From Chelydra serpentina (Eukaryota; Chordata; Testudines; Chelydridae): a DNA stretch of 64,000 bases. The DNA is taken from assembly GCA_037349315.1 (NCBI GenBank), contig JBAIAC010000068.1:18505001-18569000 (forward strand). The letters run 5' to 3'. A program made the position numbers and the translations under genes. Every line of letters starts with the position of its first letter. Position 1 is the stretch's first letter. The notes beneath the pieces are model-generated. The model ran no database searches. It was not told the origin of the DNA and worked only from the letters and a program-made list of their open reading frames with translations. Shown piece by piece: positions 29,336 through 41,434 of this stretch.

Positions 29336-32300
29336 TAAACCTAAAAGAATCTATTTTAAACTGGACAGATTATTTCTGAAGAGCAGAAATAGTGTCACTA
29401 TGATTTTTCCTTGTGCAATCAAGCCTCATATTTTACACAAAGTTATGGATATATTATGTTATGAAAATTTGTTATGAATATATATTTTACACAAAGTTAT
29501 GAATACCTTGCCTCAGCTACTGAATGCAGCATAACAAGTGTCACTACAAGAATTCTGTACTCATCCATCTATTGTCTAGATAAAGTTATTCCAAGAGTAG
29601 CCAAGCTTAACATCAGTCCCTAATGTAGCAAAACAATTATTTTACTGAAAAACCCTGATTAACTTTAATTAGAGTTCATATTAAGGACCAAAAGGTAGGG
29701 CAATTAAACTTAACCCAAGAGGATCACATTTCTGTAATAAAATAATAAAATATGGTTCCATAAAGCCCACTCAGTTGAAATATTATGTAAGCACTCTAGA
29801 CAAATTAGACAAAGCAAACATTTTAATAATTAAGGTTTACTTCAGTGAAACCCTCCTGGAGCACAGATCTCCCTGAAAGCACACCAACAATTCATACTTC
29901 TGCAGAAGCTTAAAAGAAGCAGTATTTTACAAATGACTATTTCCATGACTGTAAAAAAGTCAAGTAGTATCTCAGTAATTAAAGCCTCTTTCACAACTAA
30001 ATAAAAATTTTATTTCACTTTTGAAAAATAGGAGAAATAAACCAATTACATACTTTAATGGCAGAACAGTAATATAAAATAAAAAGCCCAGTTTCCAGAG
30101 GCCAGGAGGCATCTTGCACTATTTCTCTTTTATGCTTACAGGAATGATCCCTACTTTCTTGATTCAGAATTTGTATACATTTTATTTTCTCTGTGGTATA
30201 TATTTTAATTTTCCAAGAACACATGTACTGTACACTTCATTTTCTAACAGTAGCGCTGTCAAGAACTGGGCCATTTAGCTATGACGTTAGCTTAGCTGCA
30301 AACTCAAGCTCCTTATATATGTCAATATACATATATTTGTGGAAGTCCAACAGCTGGATTCTGTAAGCAATGTTCAGTTTGTCTTTTAAAAATAATGAGC
30401 TCCTAAGAGGCTGTTCTACCTGCAGATAGAGGTGAAATTCTTGTCTTTCCACCACCCACAAAAAGTCAGTAAACAATGATCAAGAAAACATGGCTCAAAT
30501 CTTAGTTTCACGGGTACTGATTCAGAATACAGATAGCAACCATAACTTGTAATAAGCTTTGAAATACTAGTGGAAAAAAGAATGGAAACAGATTCACACT
30601 TTTTTTTTTTAAACGTAAAAGACTTGGTAATTAACACTTGCTTTTTTAAAACAGGTTTTTGGGGGTTTTTTAAGCTGGGTCATACAACCCATTTTCTTAA
30701 AAGTCTGTTCAAATAGCAAATGCAGAAAATCTCACAATAGCAGAAAATTTAATTAAGCAACAGATAGTTGAACATGTTCTTTACAGTACCACAGTATTTT
30801 CTAACAATATTGTTCCTTTCTTAGTCAGCAACAAGACATACAGAAATATTCTTTGTACACTAAAAGACGCACAGACATCAGGTTGAAAGTGTATTTTTCT
30901 TTATTAAATAATCATATTACATAATGTTGATATTGCAAATATTTAAAACCTGGATAAGATACTTACTATGTACTATGTACTTACTAACTGTAAAATGTGT
31001 GATATCAAACTATAAAACAAGTGGACAGATTAAGATTTCTATATGCAAATTAAGGATGGTGTTTCAATGTATGGATGTGCTAATTACAAATGAAATCTTT
31101 TCCCCCTCCACTATAAATCTTAAAGTATATATTACTTTTATTAATTTTACAAATGTCATGCTACTAAACATTTATATAAAACACTTCTTTTGTAATTTCT
31201 TCTAGTTACAATGAGCAAATGATCATAAAATGTGACTGCTAAGGATCATAGCATTGTAGTCCTGACTAGACTTTACTTTTCAGATCACGGGTAATAAAAA
31301 AAGTTGAGACTATCCACTATGCTGCCTGTTCAATCTGTGGTAAGAATTTCTCAAATTAGACAGAAGGTGGGATCTTATGGTTATTTATCCTCTCTGCATC
31401 AAGTCATCACTTCAGAAAGCAGTATTTCCTGAGAGCATGTGAAAGTTTCTTACTCAGAGAGGAGGTACTATTCTAGAAGTGTTTATATACGTGTGAATTT
31501 AGCACAGAATGCCAGAAGCTGGCCTAAATTTAGTGTTAGAAAACAAACAGAAAAGGAGAGTAGGGGGAGGAAAAACAGAAATTAAATTTATATAGCATTA
31601 GAAAGTGAAAGATGCAAAGGGGAAATCAAGGAGAAAAAACTACAGAACAAGACAGAAGGACAAGTACAATATAAAACCATATATAGAAACAATACAAACC
31701 TGCAAGAAACTGTGGCAGAATCCGTGAGGATTTTCTTTTCCTTTTTCTGGCTTTACTCAACTCTAAAGACTAGATAACATTGTGAAACCCAGAGAACCAT
31801 TCAAAAATTTAGATTGGGGGTGGAGAAGGGAGATTTTCAAAGGCACAAATGATAGGCATCAAGTTATTACATGAATGGATTTCACTGTTATTGAACCTGT
31901 GCAGCAGTTAGTTTTACCTGTTCTTAAATATATTTGCCTTTTACACAGGTTACTAGAGAATTATATCATGTATTCTCTTTCCAAATCAAATGCTGATTAG
32001 TCAAAGCAAAGTTTGGGTAAATCACTCTTTTAACAAGGATGAAGTTAAAACTTTTATTTTTTTTTTAAACTAAGTTGTGTGGCAAGTTTTACACAATATT
32101 TATTTCATATTAAAGGGAAAAAAAGAGTGGATAGATGAGGGTGTGATTTAGCAATTGTAAATTGTTTAAGAAAGGGAATTGCTGACCCAGAATGTTTAAC
32201 TTTGCCCACTGCACACTGTATAAAGTATTTTGAGTATGCTTCCTTGGCGTTCTTCCAGTATATCAAAACCAATATATGCTATTATAAACACAAATGGCCA

Positions 32301-33858
32301 AATTACTATGTCTATTTAACATACACTATATTACATATTTAACTTAAAGGTTTTACAATGAATTATATTAAATATGAATGCATTTGGAATATTGAATTAT
32401 CAGTGAACGCAACTGTTCAGGATTTCATGAAAATATTTGATTAACTATCACTTAAGTGGATTTATAAGTTAGTTCCCAACTTCTCTTTTCACTGTGATTT
32501 TAGTAATTCCATCCAGTCTTCACTGCAACCAAAAGAAACTCATTGATTTAATACATCTAACTGTAAGTTGAGTAGTAATGGAAATATTTCCAGGCCAATT
32601 TATTTAGTTCTTCCACAAAGGATAGTGAATTTTTCATGTAAAATGTATCATGCTGGCTTCTTCCCTGACATAAATTGCATCTTTATAATATAGTTTTCCT
32701 TGATACATGTTCTAACACATACTGTTGGAAAGACCCCACTGCTTCCCAAAGAAACATTAAGTTCAGCTCTCTATCAATCCTGTTGATAAATGCTAGCAAT
32801 GTAGTGATGTCTCATTTGATCAGTACTGGATAGTTACTTATGCCCGTCCCAAGAGCCAAGAAACCTCCTAGGTTGATGAGCAACAGTTTTCTTAACAGTA
32901 TTATTGGTCCCCTAGAATATTCTCTTCTATGTACAACCACAGCCCAGTAGGTAGAAACATAACAATACTGTCCCAGTTTGGATCCCTAAGGAACTAGATT
33001 TTGTATGGAAAAAATAGTAATCACACTAGTGGTTATGTCTCACTTTGGGCCTTAAGACAGCTCAACTACGCAATATCAATATAATGGGATCTGAGTTCTT
33101 ATAATCTGTCTCGGCCTACTGTGAATTACTAGTAGCCAATTTAGCCTTGCTGTTAAGAGTCAACCTCTGTTGATTTGGCAGCTGTCTATCTTTCAAATTC
33201 TCCATCCTCAGTAATGCTATATTATTTGGAATTTTTTTAAATGATGTGCTGTGCAGAATGCTAAGAACTGTATCTGACTTGAACTGACAGCAGAACACGA
33301 ATAGAGAGCAACAATAGAAAACGATGTCGTGTGCAATGGTGCAAAAAGTCCTGTGGTTGATTAGTATTCTGTCTGAACAACAAGGAAAGAGTAAGAAAAA
33401 CCAGTTCATTCACATATGAGGAATACAAACAGAAGATAACAAAATAGAACTGTGCAGGGTAGAAATAGGTTGCACCCTACTTTATAGAAGGGTCTGTATC
33501 AAGGCTACATGTTTAACCAATATATACTGAGAAACCTGCATATTCTTACAACGGCAAGATTTGTTATTGACATAACAGAAGGAATCAACCAAGAGTTTAG
33601 ATATGGGTTACTTTTAATGCCTGTATGGCTCACACAATTCAATGCAGTTTTATATGGTAGACAGGCATCCCCAAATAGTTCTAGAAACGACAATCAAATA
33701 GGAAATCTAATAGAGTGCCAACAGTTGTGAATAAATTATATCCAATAGTGCATGCAACCTATGACACATTTAGCAGTAGTCATAAAAGAGGCAAGAAGAA
33801 TCCTGAAAATACAGAAAGAGGAATTCCTCCAGTGAAATGTTACTCTAGCAATGTACTC

Positions 33859-33871
33859 GGGGGGGGGGGGG
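33859..33871 (+). repeat. G13 homopolymer
   Basis: A run of 13 G is followed by GGGGGAG repeats. Confidence 0.85.
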
Positions 33872-34344
33872 TAGGGGGAGGGGGAGATTGGGGGATTTGA
33901 GTACAGTGCAAGTACTACAAATAAAAAAAGTGCAGTGGAGAGCAACCAAACATTTGAGTATACACAGTAAGTAAAAGGGGAGGAAACACAATTACACAGG
34001 AATTCAGAGCTTAGAAAAATAAGGAAACTCTATGGAAGATCTTGAAAGGAACGGAATAATGTATTTGACAAACTAAAATAATAAATTCAAAGATCAGAGG
34101 TTATAGACCACAGAGTTACTTAGAACAGTTCATGTAGATTTTCCTACATGAAGGCTGGCTGGAATACAGGACAGACTGCCAAAATCATCAAATGATGCAA
34201 GATACAAAAAGTGATATTAGTTTATTTCTTGTCTAACAACATCAACCACTGATTAAGCTGAATGCTTTTGACCACAAGTACATTCTATAAAAATATACTA
34301 TATTTGTGCAATGTTGCATTTGAAGCTTTAAATAGGAAATGAGA

Positions 34345-35345
34345 ACGTTACTTACACCTTCTAGTAACTGGAGGTTCTTAATTGTGGGTACACATGCGCT
34401 TCATGCATTGGGAGCTGGAGAATTTTGAAAGCACTGTCCACTGGTCTCCGCATGCACCATGGCTCATCTCCTGCTTCCAAACAAGGAGATAAAGGGCAGG
34501 CGGAACAACTGCCTTTCCAGTTCCTTCTCCAACAAGAATCAAAGAAGATCCAAAGGAGAGGGGATGGAGGGTGGGTACTGGAATACAGATAAGGGCCACA
34601 CATCTCGAAGAACCTACAGTTACTCTAAAATAAGTAACTAGCTTTCTCCTCTTCTTTGAGTGCTGGTCCATATGTGTATTCCACTGTGGGTGACCGAAAA
34701 GCATTACTCAAATAAGAGAAGGGTGCGAGACTGTAGATGGCAAATCTGAGAGGACTGCTGTTCCAATAGGATACATGAACAGAGTCGTCCTGTACCAAGG
34801 CATAGTGTCTAGCAAATCACTAGACTGAGCTCAATGTAGCTGCCTTACAAATATCAAGTAGAGGCACCACTTGAAGTGATGCCATAGATGTTGCTTGCAC
34901 TCTTGTGGAAAGAGCTTTTGCCCCATGAGAAAGGGGGAAGATTAGACATCTGACAGCAGAGAAAAATACTGCCCAAGATCCATTTCGACAGTATACAGCC
35001 TGAACCCTGACCCTTTCTACTAAGGTAACAAATAGTCTAGTGGAATGTCTGGTTGTTTTCATTCTCTGCAGGTAACAGGCTAAGGCTCGCCAAACATCAA
35101 CAGAGCCTCCTTTCTTCTAAGGATGTGTGAGGTTTAGGGAAGAACACAGGTAAGTGGATAGAATGGTTCAGGTGAAACTCACGACTACTTTGGGGATGAA
35201 TTTAGGGTGTAAACTCAATGAAACCTCATCCTTATGAAATATAGTGTAAGAAGGATCAGCCATCAACACCCCAAGCTCACCAGCCATCCTGCTGAGGTGA
35301 TAGCTACTAGGAATAGGATCTTCATGGCTAGGAAAGACTGCTCAC
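34345..35345 (-). mobile_element. DIRS-like remnant: end, internal complementary region, tyrosine recombinase 3' part
   Basis: The left terminus (GTTACTTACACCTTCTAGTA) is repeated inverted at about 34590-34640 (CATCTCGAAGAACCTACAGT), followed by TTCTTTGAGTGCTGGTCCAT as in the intact DIRS element's internal complementary region. Minus-strand translation from 35062 to 34820 gives the recombinase C-terminus with VQATSMASLQVVPLLDICKA. Further homology extends to about 35345. Several stops and frame changes show decay, and the sequence differs substantially from the 11.6-kb copy. No RT or gag is present. Confidence 0.85.
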
Positions 35346-35719
35346 ATTAAAATGGAAAAGTTTAGGTTAAAATCCAATAAATTTGTAAGTTCACATCTAA
35401 TAAAGCATCCTTATATCAAATACCTGGAAGTTGGTGGTTTATAGCTTAAATACAAATAAAAGTCAAGGAAAAAGGCATTACCGATGCCAGTTCAATATTC
35501 AAATACTATGGTCAAGAAGGACTGCTACAGGGGTGGAAATAATTTCCGATTTAATTCACTTAAATTATGACCCCAAAGAGTCTTTAATTAAATACCAATG
35601 TTTGGCCCTTACACCTCACAGGATGGTTACAGAAAGTGTTCTGGTACCATTTACAATGATAAACCGAATTGTGTTATATTTGGCCAACTGAAAGTTTAGG
35701 CAAAAACAAGTAACTAAAA
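35346..35719. other. Short non-coding stretch
   Basis: An open frame at 35431-35691 shows no domain. No transposon ends were recognised. Confidence 0.4.
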
Positions 35720-35990
35720 GTTGAAGCCAGATTCATTCAAATTAGAAATAATGCACAATTTTTTAATAGTGAAGGTGATCAGCCATGAGAATAAACTACC
35801 AAGGTAAGTGATGGATTCTCCATTTCTTAAGGTCTTTAAATCAAGACAGGATGCCTTTCTGGGAGATATGCTTTAGTCAAACAAGTTACTTGGCTCAATG
35901 CAGGAGTAACTGGATGAAATTTTATGGCGAGTGGTATAGAGAAGGTCAAGCTAGAGGGATCTAATGGTTCCTTCTGGTCTTAAATTCTGA
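35720..35990 (+). mobile_element. CR1 3' tail fragment
   Basis: The ordered motifs AATAATGCACAATTTTTTAA, ACCAAGGTAAGTGATGGATT, GATGCCTTTCTGGGAGATAT and GGTTCCTTCTGGTCTTAAAT match the degenerate C-terminal and 3' UTR part of a reptile CR1 subfamily. There are many stops. Confidence 0.65.
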
Positions 35991-36649
35991 GGAAACCACA
36001 AAGAGGGAATGGTACCTCTTCCCCCTCCGTGATCTGCTCAAGATAACTCCTTTAGGTCTCAGGCCTCTAGCCATCACCTCTGTCGGTGGAAACCCATGTT
36101 CTTCTCCCTCCAGACCGGGCACTTAGGCTTGCAGTTCCCATGCAATTCATTGTGTTGATCCCTGCTGGTCTGGCCTTAATCCAGAACCTGCAGTTCAATC
36201 TCTCTCAGGGACAACAATAAGGTTATCAGCAACCAGCAAGCTTTCACAAAGCACAGTACATTACAGAGAAAACATATAATACAACAAAAAACAGTCTACA
36301 AGCTTGCTAATCTTACCAGGCTTCACTCATCTTCCACATGGATACCCTGGCAGATCCCAGTCCTTTAAAACGTTCCAAGCAGGGTTTTGCCCTCTTGGTT
36401 AAAATCTCATGACAGTTTTTAGACTCTCAACAAGTTCAGGTAGGCCCTTTATATCATAAGCTCTTTTTCTCCTGGGCCTCTTGAACCTAGTCTGTGCAAT
36501 TTACTCTAGGGGTGGTACTTCTCTTGAGTTGTTTACATGTCCCAAGATCTGCAGTAATCACCTCTCATTGAATTTAGTTCTTTGGGAAACTGGATAAACC
36601 TTGCCTCATGCAACTGGCATACAATCCCTACCTCACAAAAATGGACGAC
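35991..36649. other. Possible LTR-like non-coding repeat
   Basis: The composition resembles an antisense LTR or promoter repeat (GGTACCTCTTCCCCCTCCGT start, TCTTTTTCTCCTGGGCCTCT later) but no second copy is visible in the window, so this is weak. Confidence 0.2.
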
Positions 36650-37080
36650 ATTTATAGATACAAAAAACTCACTAATCCCCTGGCACATCTCAATATAGTA
36701 GTCTTTTGAAGTTTCCATGCTTCCAAGGCCTTGTATGTATCACAATGCTGCTCTTCAGTCTTACCACACAAACAGTGGTCACATTCAATGTCAGCTCTTA
36801 CATGTGCTCTTTCCAGTGCATAGATGGTCCATCTGGGGAATTCCAAATTATTTTATTCCCACACAAAGATGTCCATAGTGTTCCACCAATTATGAGCGCT
36901 GATACCAGCCACAGTTCTACTAGACTTTCACCATTCTGATTTTGGGAACCAAGGCTATGCTTGCCCATTGCTTTTTCTACTCTGCCATCCCCAACTTTGA
37001 CGTTAAAGTCGTCTGTTACTAAACAGATATCATGCTTGGGAATATTGTCAAAGGTTTTGGGCAATTGTAGAATTGATCTT
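36650..37080 (-). mobile_element. RTE-like LINE endonuclease fragment
   Basis: Minus-strand translation from 37064 gives an apurinic-endonuclease-like segment: DDFNVKVGDGRVEKAMGKHS, QNQNGESLVELWLV, SALIIGGTLW and, in the next frame, HVRADIECDH. These match the GDFNAKVG, NENGERL, LVIGGT and GSDH motifs of RTE-class (craniofacial-development-protein-2-like) LINEs. A catalytic GDFN is altered to DDFN, and the frame breaks near 36840. Only the endonuclease middle is left. Confidence 0.75.
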
Positions 37081-38003
37081 TGATCTCATCGTTGTAGCTA
37101 TCTGTTGGTACATATATTCATTTGTGTTCATTGTGCATAATTTGCAGGGTAGAAGAAGAATTAATTATATTTTTCTACAAGGATACTAAGCTGCTTACAA
37201 TTTCCTTTAATGGAAAACCAAAACAACCATCCAAAAATTATTTTGAAAAGTGATTTGTAAGGAAATTACAAAACAAAATTATATAGTATGCTAAATTAGT
37301 GAGCGATACAGAGAACCCTCATAAAAAGACAAGTCTTCTGTTAGACAACAGGGAGTACTTTTGCTGTTTTTATATTCGTTGAGGCAGAGGCAGAGGATAC
37401 GACAAGAAATGGCTAGCAATAACTGCCACCTATGCAAGCCCCAGTTCAAAGTCAAAGGATTCAGGCAACCAGATCAGATTTTTCCCCCCCAAAACAAAAG
37501 TACTTTTTAATAAAAAACGACTGCTGTGGAAAAGAGAAAGAATCTACCCCTTAAATAGCTCATTCTACTAGGGCTAATATGGTAAGTCTCTGCCTTACCT
37601 GTGCAATAAAGGATAATTCAAGTGTTTTCACACCAAAAGTTGTAGAGATAGTGACAGGCATGAGGGCCTGCAGCAGAGCCAGTCTCCACCTCTGGGCAAC
37701 CTAATGAGCACAGCTGGGCTGTAGCAGGCTGCTTGATTGGCAGGAAAGTCAGCAGACCCAGTCTTAAGCCCAGCAGCAGCAATTCTGCAGCTGCTCAAAG
37801 CTTTTGCTCTTGGCTTCCACTTGTTTCCAGCCGTGCCTCACTCCACGTAACCCATCTCAGCCACTCGGCTCCTATTCCTGGATACCAACTTCCAATAGGC
37901 TTGCCCCAACCAATAGGCTTGCCTCCTGCTCCAACCACTACGCCTGACCACTCACATCCTGGTCAATACATCTTTGCAATTCAACAATATAAAGAAAGTA
38001 TAC
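37081..38003. other. Non-coding stretch
   Basis: A short direct repeat (CCAATAGGCTTGCC at about 37891 and 37911) lies in a GC-richer segment at 37660-37990. No gene was recognised. The last bases are the left target duplication of the hAT element. Confidence 0.45.
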
Positions 38004-38423
38004 CAGGGTGAATAAAAATCAATTATTTAAAAAAATAAATAAAAAAAATAGGTTTTTTCCTCAAAAAGCATTTTATCAAAAAAAATCCAATCTAAACATA
38101 GATTTAATTAAGATACATTATAGCTCAAAGATATCTCATCATGGAATAGGGATTATAAATTCTAATTCTATAGTATGAGACACTATATTCATGTAATGTT
38201 TAAGAAAAGTTTTGTAAATGAGTTCCAATAGTTCATGGATTAGGGACGCAATCTTATGGGGTTCCAGGGGATTCTGTATAGATAATTTAGGTTAATGTTT
38301 CTATCTACCCAATGGGACTCAGTGCTCAGTCTAGACGATACCTTCAGAGATGCTTAGTTTGCAGTTCTCAAATGGTGGATTTATGTCTCCAGAGATAACA
38401 TGCTTGTTAACAGCAAAAATGTT

Positions 38424-38454
38424 TATAAATAAATAAATAAATAAATAAATAAAT
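38424..38454 (+). repeat. (AAAT)n microsatellite in hAT 5' region
   Basis: About seven AAAT units. The corresponding site in the related copy (about 7706-7716) has two. Confidence 0.88.
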
Positions 38455-38762
38455 GTGAGCAATAACAAATCTTAACCCTACTGTCCCTCTGCAAATTTGT
38501 GTACACAGAGTCAATCCCTTACCTCTCTCTAAAAGTGCAAAGTTTCAAAAAGTTCAATGAGCAGAAGATTGTTGGGGGCAGAAGAGATCTGGACAAAGAG
38601 AAGAAGTCTGGAGATAAATGTGAGAAGGGAGGGACAGGCAGTAGAAACAAAAGTGAAACTGTTTGAGCAGCATATTCCAGAAGTCTTGAGGTCTTTCTGA
38701 GTGTAGTCTTCATTGATTTGAGATCTACCATACCATTCTCTCACTAGAAGAGAAAACCAATA

Positions 38763-40813
38763 ATGGCAGCAGGCCATAAAAGAGACCCAGTTTGGGAATA
38801 TTTTAATGAAGTTCCTCTACCTGTGGGTAAGACAGGCATGCGTGCAAAATGCAAACAGTGCAACAAAGAAATGCAAGGCCTGGTTGCCCGAATGAAACAA
38901 CAGCATGAGAAGTGTTCCTTCTCAGGAGGAAGCTGCATTGATGATGAAAGGAACATCTGAACATGCAGGATCGTCGGGTTGGTAAACTTTTTTATTTAAT
39001 ACTTCTTTCTTAAGGACTGCCTGTCTTCCTTCTGGACTATTACTGAATTCTCATGTTTGAGCAAAAAATATAGTTGCTACTCTATGGTACTATCATTTTA
39101 GATGCAGTTGTGATAAAAAATAAATAGCTGAAATAGGCAGATCTTCCTTTTACAATTTCACCTTTAAAGTAGTACTGAGTGAATGACCAGTATGGTAATA
39201 ATAATTAAATAACTGCATTGACTTATTTTGTTTAGGAGAATCATTGTCAACACACAGGATTCTGAAGACTATCCACCTTCAAGATCACCATCGTTTTCGA
39301 TAGTTTCAGAGTTATCTGCCAATGATTGTGTTTCAGTCACATCATGTATGGCACATAACCACGGTATATCACCTATCGCCATCATCCAGAAACAACCATA
39401 GATCAGTTTGTGATAAGAACCAGCAGATTACAAAAAGAGGTAACTGATGAAAACATTTCCTGGTTTGTTTATGCAACAAACTCTCCTTTCTGTATGGTTG
39501 CGAACCCACACTTCATTAACACGATTCAGTCATTAAGACCTGGATACAGTCCACCCAACAGAGCAGACGTTGCAGGCAAATTGCTGGATAAAGTGTATGA
39601 AAGAGAAATTGAGCAGTGTGCAAAACTCTATAGAGGGTGAAATTGTTAACCTGAGACTTGATGGATGGAACAATGTCCACAACAATCCTGTTGTGTGTGC
39701 TTGAGTGACAACAGAAAAAGGGAATATCTTCTTTACAGAAACTATTGATACATCAGAAAATGCACACACAGCAGAATACTTACAAGAAGTTGCAGTAAAA
39801 GCTATAATAAACTGTGAAAAAAAATTCAAATGTTTAGTACGCAGCTTGGTCACAGACAATGCTGCAAATGTAGCGAAGATAAGAAGAAATTATTTAGAAG
39901 AGAGTCCCAAGCTAAGAACATATGGTTGCAGTGCTCATTTGATGCCTCTCCTAGCCAAAGACTTCAGTGTTCCAGAAATAAAGGCTGTTATTAAAACTGC
40001 AAAATACTGCTGTAACAACCACTTTGCAGCAGCTGCTCTGAAAAAAGTGGAAGGAACCAAGCTAACTCTCCCACAAGACGTGTGATGGAACTCCGTAGTG
40101 GACTGTTTTGAGCACTATACCAAGAACTGGCCTAATCTGATGACAGTTCGTGAACAAAATCGTGAAAAAAATAAATGGCACTGTCACAGCCAAAGTTCTC
40201 AACATTGGGTTTAAGAGAAATGTTGAACACATGCCGAGTACCCTGAAGCCTATTTCTGTAGCTTTGAACAAAATGCAGAGAAATAGCTATTTTATTGCTG
40301 ACGCTGTTGAAATTTGGAAGGAACTGAGTGAGATCTTAAAAAGAGAAATATGCAATGACAGAATTAAATTACAAGTATTAAAAAAACAAAATGGGACAAG
40401 CACTATCTCCAGCTCATTTTCTTGCAAATATTCTCAATACTCGGTAACTGCTGAAGAAGAGGAGTTGGCTATGACATGGACATCCAGCAATCATCCCTCC
40501 ATAATGCCAACTATAATAAACTTCAGAGCTAAGGGTGAACCACTGAAGAAATATGTTTGCTGATGATGTTTTAAAGAAAGTCACACCAGTGAACTGGTGG
40601 AAGTCACGTAAGCACTTGGATTCAGAGACTGTTGAAGTGATAATCTCACTTTTAACAGCAGTAGCTTCTTCGGACGGTGTAGAAAGGATATTTCCTTCCT
40701 TTGGACTAATTCATTCGAAATTGAGAAACCATTTGGGACCAGAAAAAGCAGGAAAGCTTGTTTTTCTTTCCCAGATTATGAACAAACAGGAAAATGGAGG
40801 TGAAGACGACTGA
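38763..40813 (+). pseudogene. hAT transposase with N-terminal BED zinc finger, decayed
   Basis: The gene begins at ATG 38763 with a BED finger (DPVWEYFNEV, MRAKCKQCNKEMQG, MKQQHEKC). A probable intron runs from about 38978 (G|GTTGGT) to the acceptor TTTTGTTTAG at 39236. The RNase H-like core follows: DENISWFVYATNSPFCMVAN (39450-39510), RPGYSPPNRADVAGKLLDKV, LRLDGWNN (about 39655), SLVTDNAANVAKIRRNY and YGCSAHLMPLLAKDF (39930-39960). The hAT C-terminal dimerisation block is at 40575-40770 (TPVNWWKSRK, ASSDGVERIFPSFGLIHSKL). Breaks include a frameshift after the BED exon, another near 39265, stops near 39640-39705 and at 40083, and a further shift near 40560. The protein should cut and paste the element, but this copy is non-functional. 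A near-complete order of domains makes the family call firm. Confidence 0.88.
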
Positions 40814-41434
40814 GTTAGCTGCAGAAGCCAATATTTTAAATTTCTCATGTTGACCTGGCTGACAGTCGATTTAATTTTTGTGTTTTTTAAAAAAACAAAT
40901 CCTTTAACTATTTTAGTTAAACAATTTTAACAAAAAGAAACCTGATTTTAAAAAACTTGAATGTTTAACTAAATTCAAAAATTCATATGCTTGTTTTGTT
41001 AAAATATTATATGTTTGCTGTTGAAGAAAAAAAATCCAGAATACATAACATTGTTGTTTTAGTTAAATAAAACAATGTAAATGTCTCTCTGGTGATGTTC
41101 TCCTCCTAATACAGCATGGCAAGAAAATCCTCCAAATATTAACGATTAACCGGTTAACTTCATAAATATCTGCTTCAATTACCTTTGGTAAATGAAATAA
41201 CCAAACAATCATTCATTGTCTGATATAGCTGTAAAACTAATCTGAAAATTTTTCAAAATAAATCACTTAAAAAATGTAGAGTGTGCCTTCTAAAAAATGA
41301 AATCTACATCTATCTCTGAGTTGTGAAGAATATGTATTAAGGTTATAACAACCAACAAGAATGTACTTTTATGTAGAAATCCATGATTAAATCGAGTCTT
41401 CCTGACTTTCAATCAAATCCACCCTGAATTATAC

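Larger units (their letters stand above)
28677..34340. other. Long AT-rich non-coding stretch
   Basis: About 5.7 kb with no protein-like frame longer than 100 codons. The only recognised features are a short CR1/SINE tail at 29273-29335 and a G13 run at 33859-33871. AT-rich tracts dominate 30000-32700. It could be intron or intergenic DNA; nothing decides which. Confidence 0.5.
38004..41426 (+). mobile_element. hAT transposon, full length with target duplication
   Basis: The ends are CAGGGTGAATAAAAATCAAT and ATTGATTTGGATCACCCTG-like inverse (AATCAAATCCACCCTG at the right edge). The 8-bp flanks AAGTATAC (37996-38003) and AATTATAC (41427-41434) match at 7 of 8 bases. The 3.4-kb element carries a plus-strand BED-finger transposase gene broken by several mutations. 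Its left 600 bp is shared with the fragment at 7471-7910. Confidence 0.9.

Noticed and set aside
3726..38454. CRISPR-like or other ordered repeat-spacer arrays
   Set aside because: Only AAAT microsatellites and transposon-internal tandem repeats are present; no regular repeat-spacer structure, and the DNA is eukaryotic.
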